Of a stretch of 64,000 nt of DNA, positions 63,869-64,000 are shown one piece after another. A program made the translations under genes and the position numbers. Source of the DNA: Pseudomonadota bacterium (GTDB taxonomy: Bacteria > Myxococcota_A > UBA9160 > SZUA-336); assembly GCA_003247575.1 (NCBI GenBank), contig QJZC01000011.1, positions 1-64,000 on the forward strand, read 5' to 3'. Under the pieces are notes generated by a model, which made no database searches, had not been told where the DNA came from, and saw only the letters and a list, made by a program, of their open reading frames with translations. Position 1 is the first letter of the stretch; every line of letters starts with the position of its first letter.

Positions 63869-64000
63869 AGAAGGCGCGGCCCCAGCGGAGCTTGGCCAAG
63901 AGAAGCACGCAGGCGAGCACCGCGATTGCGAATCCAGGAGACTCGCCGTGCTGCAAGTGCGTGTAGATCGCGCCGACCAGGATGCCCATCAGGCCGGCAC
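63789..64000 (-). CDS. DoxX-like membrane protein, C-terminal part, cut by the window edge
   Basis: The reading frame is open to the right edge of the window. The segment AGLMGILVGAIYTHLQHGES followed by a TM helix (GFAIAVLACVLLLAKLRWG) resembles the end of DoxX/DUF4870-like small membrane proteins. Its C-terminal tail overlaps the convergent lipoprotein gene by 80 bases. Confidence 0.5.
   Translation of the reverse strand, partial: AGLMGILVGAIYTHLQHGESPGFAIAVLACVLLLAKLRWGRAFFTRAPFPSPASAAARIRTPVGAPPER

Overview
The window is 64 kb of GC-rich, densely coding DNA from a Gram-negative bacterium. It has two TonB-dependent receptors, several lipoproteins, PilZ and Sel1/TPR proteins and an Slt-type lytic transglycosylase. 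The DUF1592-type cytochrome plus DUF1552 pair and the PknK-like kinase/ATPase are most familiar from Myxococcota-type, Planctomycetes and related bacteria. I infer an uncultured, Myxococcota-like or deep proteobacterial organism; there is no rRNA in the window to fix this. The only RNA gene I can support is an initiator tRNA (fMet).

Left third (1-24 kb). A truncated FAD-dependent oxidoreductase and a frameshifted TonB-dependent receptor lie downstream of a sharp sigma70-type promoter with a palindromic operator in its spacer. A divergent large STAND-like ATPase carries a kinase domain that has lost its catalytic aspartates. Next come a TPR protein, two small proteins, and a tight operon encoding a YfbK-type von Willebrand lipoprotein, a sensor histidine kinase and an OmpR-type regulator. 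A block of metabolic genes follows: luciferase-like oxidoreductase, cupin, saccharopine-dehydrogenase-like, D-2-hydroxyacid dehydrogenase and CBS protein. After these is a predicted exported thiaminase I with an unusual cysteine-rich, MVL-lectin-like tail, then a SRPBCC protein.

Middle (22-36 kb) is the accessory part. It holds a decayed Phd/PIN toxin-antitoxin pair, an intact VapBC pair and, 7.9 kb away, an internally deleted copy of that same VapBC locus. Between the two VapBC copies lie an iron-uptake-like TonB receptor with a PepSY membrane protein and an unrecognised three-gene membrane/VWA/lipoprotein operon. The tRNA-fMet gene, an 11-G tract and a divergent ATP-grasp-like gene follow.

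Right part (36-64 kb). Housekeeping genes (ROK kinase, tgt, queA, slt, TIGR02300-type zinc ribbon, PilZ) lead into an outer-membrane barrel protein and a Sel1 protein. The most distinctive locus comes next: a 1056-residue exported protein joining a CBM2 carbohydrate-binding module, two DUF4399 domains, cytochrome c and the DUF1587/1592/1588/1585 series, followed directly by a Tat-exported DUF1552 partner and a strong terminator. After a SEC-C protein and a GNAT-nitrilase fusion there is a complete five-gene oligopeptide-type ABC transporter operon. The window ends with three poorly known exported proteins and a truncated DoxX-like gene. Several convergent gene pairs overlap at their 3' ends.
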